Shown piece by piece: positions 4,876 through 7,272 of a DNA stretch of 7,272 nucleotides. The stretch's first letter is position 1; every line of letters starts with the position of its first letter. The notes beneath the pieces were generated by a model, which saw nothing but the letters and a program-made list of their open reading frames with translations, was not told where the DNA came from and did not search any database. Position numbers and translations under genes: made by a program. The stretch is taken from positions 1 through 7,272 of the forward strand of contig CAMLGG010000265.1 of assembly GCA_946479475.1 (NCBI GenBank), read 5' to 3'. The DNA is from an uncultured Ideonella sp. GTDB taxonomy: Bacteria; Pseudomonadota; Gammaproteobacteria; Burkholderiales; Burkholderiaceae.

Positions 4876-6375
4876 ATGAGTTGCAGTATCGAAGCCACCT
4901 CCGCGCCCTATGCGCAGCGCCTGGTCGACCACCTTCCCTCCATGCTCGCCTACTGGGACAGGGACCTGCGCTGCCGCTTCGCCAACCGGGCCTACGAGAC
5001 CTGGTTCGGCGCCGATCCCGAGCGCATGATCGGGATGCACATCCGGGACCTGCTCGGGCCTGCGCTCTACGCGCTCAACGAGCCCTACCTGAAGGCCGCC
5101 CTGGCTGGCGAGCAGCAGGTCTTCGAGCGCATCGTGCCCGGGCCGGATGGCCGCCAGCGGCACAGCCTGGCCACCTACATGCCCGACATCGTCGACGGGC
5201 GGGTCGAGGGCATCATGGTCCACGTGACCGAGGTGACGCGGCTGAAGGAGACCGAGGCCGCGCTGCACCGCGAGATCGCCGAGCGCGAGCAGGCGCTGGC
5301 GGCGTTGCGCGAGGCCCAGCGCCTGGGCCAGATCGGCAGCTGGGAATGGAACGTCGAGAGCGACACCGTGGTCTGGTCTGCCGAGCTCTACCGCATGCTG
5401 GGCCTGGACCCTTCGCAGCCGGTCCCGCCGACGGCCGAGCGACAGCGGATGTACGAGCCCGACAGCTGGGCCCGACTGCAGGGACTGGTCGAGCGGGCCC
5501 TGCGAACGGGCGAGCCCTACATCGTCGAGCTGCAGCTGCGTCCCGGCGAAGGAGAAGGGCGCTGGATCGAGGCCCGCGGCGAGGTGGTCAGGGCGAGCGA
5601 CGGCCGGATCGTGGGCTTGCGCGGCACGGCGCTGGACGTGACCACGCGGCGAAAGATGGAACAGGCGCGGGTCCAATGGCGTGTGGCCGAGGCGGCCAGC
5701 CGCAACAAGACCGAGCTGCTGTCGCGGGTCAGCCATGAGCTGCGCACGCCCCTGAACGGCGTGATCGGCTTTGCCGACCTGTGCCGCCAGGACGACTCGA
5801 TGGAGCCCAAGCATCGCGAATGGGCACGCCTGATCGGCGACAGCGGCCGCCACATGCTGCACCTGGTCGACGAGATCCTGGACCTCGCGGCGGCCGAGGC
5901 CGGGCGCCTGCAGGTGACGATGGCGCAGGTCTGCCTCGGGCAGGCAATAGGCGACTGCATCGCGATGGCCCAGGCAGAGTGCCTGCGCCTGGGCCTGCGG
6001 CTGCGGGAGCCGGATGCCGAGGCGCTGCAAGCGACGCTGACCACCGATGCCTTGCGCCTGCGGCAGGTGGTGGACAACCTGCTGTCCAACGCCGTCAAGT
6101 ACACGCCGGCCGGCGGGGCGGTGGGCCTGGAGGTGCGCCGGCTCGACGGCGAGATCGAGCTGCGCGTGAGCGACAGCGGCCCCGGCCTGGATGCCAACCG
6201 CCTCGCCCAGATCTTCACGCCCTTCAACCGCCTCGGCGCCGAGCGCTCTCGCGTGCCCGGCAGCGGGCTGGGGCTGGCCCTGACCAAGGCGCTGGTCGAG
6301 GCCCTGCAGGGCCGCATCCGGGTCGAAAGCGAGCCCGGCCAGGGCAGCGTGTTCATCGTCACGCTGCCCGGCTAG
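4876..6375 (+). CDS. Soluble PAS-PAS hybrid-less sensor histidine kinase
   Basis: This encodes 499 residues from the ATG at 4876. No membrane segment or signal peptide is visible, so it is a cytoplasmic sensor. PAS domain 1 spans about residues 12-122 (LVDHLPSMLAYWDRDLRCRF onward). A short coiled linker follows (about 123-146, ETEAALHREIAEREQALAAL). PAS domain 2 is about 147-258, with GSWEWNVESDTVVWS and the PAC-like end GLRGTALDVTTRRK. HisKA carries the phosphoacceptor His287 in SHELRTPLNG. The ATPase domain has the N box NLLSN (401-405), DSGPG (433-437) and GSGLGL (462-467). All catalytic boxes look intact. There is no receiver domain, and no response regulator gene is adjacent. The PAS ligand is unknown. 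An earlier in-frame ATG at 4792 directly follows the LanC-like stop codon and would add 28 residues; 4876 is preferred because the extra residues do not resemble PAS sequence and overlap the paired palindromes. The purine run GGACGGGG (4864-4871) is a poor ribosome binding site. Confidence 0.93.
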   Translation: MSCSIEATSAPYAQRLVDHLPSMLAYWDRDLRCRFANRAYETWFGADPERMIGMHIRDLLGPALYALNEPYLKAALAGEQQVFERIVPGPDGRQRHSLATYMPDIVDGRVEGIMVHVTEVTRLKETEAALHREIAEREQALAALREAQRLGQIGSWEWNVESDTVVWSAELYRMLGLDPSQPVPPTAERQRMYEPDSWARLQGLVERALRTGEPYIVELQLRPGEGEGRWIEARGEVVRASDGRIVGLRGTALDVTTRRKMEQARVQWRVAEAASRNKTELLSRVSHELRTPLNGVIGFADLCRQDDSMEPKHREWARLIGDSGRHMLHLVDEILDLAAAEAGRLQVTMAQVCLGQAIGDCIAMAQAECLRLGLRLREPDAEALQATLTTDALRLRQVVDNLLSNAVKYTPAGGAVGLEVRRLDGEIELRVSDSGPGLDANRLAQIFTPFNRLGAERSRVPGSGLGLALTKALVEALQGRIRVESEPGQGSVFIVTLPG

Positions 6376-6382
6376 CGGAGCT

Positions 6383-7272
6383 TCAGTGCCCCGAGGCGCC
6401 GGCCGCGCCCAGGCCGGTCTCGCTGCGCACCTGCTGCGCCTCGAAGGCCCCGCGCTCCTTGGCGGCCTGGGCGCTGCGATCGAGGATGGAGAACAGCCAG
6501 ATGCCGACGAAGCCGATGGTCATCGAGAACAGCGCCGGCGAGGTGTAGGGGAACCAGGCCGAGCCCTTCGGATTGCCGAGCGTCGCTTCCCAGACCGAGG
6601 GCGACACGATGGTCAGGCCGACCGAGGAGATCAGGCCCAGGAAGCCGCCGATCACCGCGCCCCTGGTGGTGCAGTCCTTCCACAGCACCGACATGAACAG
6701 CACCGGGAAGTTGGCCGAGGCCGCGATGGCGAAGGCCAGGCTCACCATGAAGGCGATGTTCTGCTTCTCGAAGGTGATGCCCAGCAGCACGGCCACCACA
6801 CCCAGCGCGACGGTCGTCACGCGCGAGACCTTGAGCTCCGAAGCGCTGTCGGCCTTGCCCTTCTTGAACACCGTGGCATAGAGGTCGTGCGAGACGGCCG
6901 AGGCGCCCGACAGCGTCAGGCCCGCGACCACCGCCAGGATGGTGGCGAAGGCGACCGCCGAGATGAAGCCGAAGAAGACGTCGCCGCCGACCGACTTCGC
7001 CACGAGCACGGCCGCCATGTTGGCCGTGCCGGCGCCGCCCTTGATGACGCCCTTGGCGACGTCGGCGAACTCCGGGTTGGTCAGCACCAGCGTGATGGCA
7101 CCGAAGCCGATGATGAAGATCAGCACGTAGAAGTAGCCGATCCAGGTCGTGGCCCAGAAGACCGACTTGCGGGCTTCCTTCGCATCCGGCACGGTGAAGA
7201 AGCGCATCAGGATGTGCGGCAGGCCGGCGGTGCCGAACATCAGCGCCATGCCGAAGCTGATGGCCGAGATCG
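6383..7272 (-). CDS. actP: Cation/acetate symporter ActP, C-terminal half (partial, continues beyond the right edge)
   Basis: Reading leftward from the window edge there are 295 codons and a TGA stop at 6385-6383. The product belongs to the sodium:solute symporter family and follows E. coli ActP closely as I recall it: [20 protein letters not shown] near the start of the visible part, [89 protein letters not shown] and [19 protein letters not shown]. At least six hydrophobic membrane segments are visible. The C-terminal tail is hydrophilic and ends GAAGASGH. E. coli ActP has about 549 residues, so roughly the N-terminal 45% and the promoter lie outside the window. It imports acetate and other short monocarboxylates with a cation across the inner membrane, and it is often encoded after a small DUF485 membrane protein gene. 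It converges on the histidine kinase gene with 7 bases between stop codons. Confidence 0.97.
   Translation of the reverse strand, partial: ISAISFGMALMFGTAGLPHILMRFFTVPDAKEARKSVFWATTWIGYFYVLIFIIGFGAITLVLTNPEFADVAKGVIKGGAGTANMAAVLVAKSVGGDVFFGFISAVAFATILAVVAGLTLSGASAVSHDLYATVFKKGKADSASELKVSRVTTVALGVVAVLLGITFEKQNIAFMVSLAFAIAASANFPVLFMSVLWKDCTTRGAVIGGFLGLISSVGLTIVSPSVWEATLGNPKGSAWFPYTSPALFSMTIGFVGIWLFSILDRSAQAAKERGAFEAQQVRSETGLGAAGASGH
6399..6417. repeat. Hairpin at the convergent gene ends
   Basis: CCGGCC (6399-6404) and GGCCGG (6412-6417) form a perfect 6-base stem with a 7-base loop. It lies within the last codons of actP and begins 24 bases after the kinase stop codon. It is the only hairpin I see that could help end rightward transcription here. 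No T run follows, and G/C-rich codons could produce it by chance. Confidence 0.25.

Noticed and set aside
4810..6030. 406-codon leftward open frame opposite the histidine kinase
   Set aside because: The translation is biased to Leu/Arg/Gln/His/Gly, has no domain, and lies over an intact PAS-PAS-HisKA gene.
6573..7130. Short rightward open frames opposite actP
   Set aside because: They are antisense to a strongly conserved transporter and have no ribosome binding site or recognisable product.

Overview
The window is about 70% GC, with strong G/C preference at third codon positions. It looks like chromosomal DNA of a betaproteobacterium, most likely a Burkholderiales member of the Rubrivivax/Leptothrix/Roseateles kind. 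This placement rests on composition, on the style of the ActP protein and on the kind of neighbouring genes; no rRNA or other taxonomic marker is present.

Layout from left to right. (1) Positions 1-128 hold the first 42 codons of a leftward gene, possibly a Ser/Thr protein kinase. (2) Five rightward genes follow: an orphan periplasmic solute-binding-like protein (240-1103); a DUF2235 alpha/beta hydrolase related to type VI secretion phospholipase effectors (1208-2356); a secreted protein of a conserved family with no known function (2478-3524); a LanC-like zinc protein (3541-4791); and a soluble PAS-PAS histidine kinase (4876-6375). (3) The right end is the C-terminal half of the acetate/cation symporter ActP on the minus strand (6383 to beyond 7272). 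It meets the kinase tail to tail with only 7 bases between the stop codons.

How the genes may work together. The secreted protein and the LanC-like gene are 16 bases apart and very probably share a transcript. The other rightward genes are spaced by 84-121 bases, and each gap contains an inverted repeat, so several transcription units are plausible. No classical biosynthetic, secretion or defence system is complete here: there is no LanB/LanM or precursor peptide beside the LanC-like gene, no VgrG/Hcp/PAAR beside the DUF2235 gene, no permease or ATPase beside the solute-binding protein, and no response regulator beside the kinase. The most interesting points are the orphan LanC-like protein paired with an exported protein of unknown function, the DUF2235 hydrolase directly upstream of that exported protein, and C/G-rich palindromes at 1116-1148 and 4838-4855 that could be operators.

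No tRNA, rRNA, CRISPR array, insertion sequence or phage gene was seen. No stretch longer than 300 bases lacks a gene.
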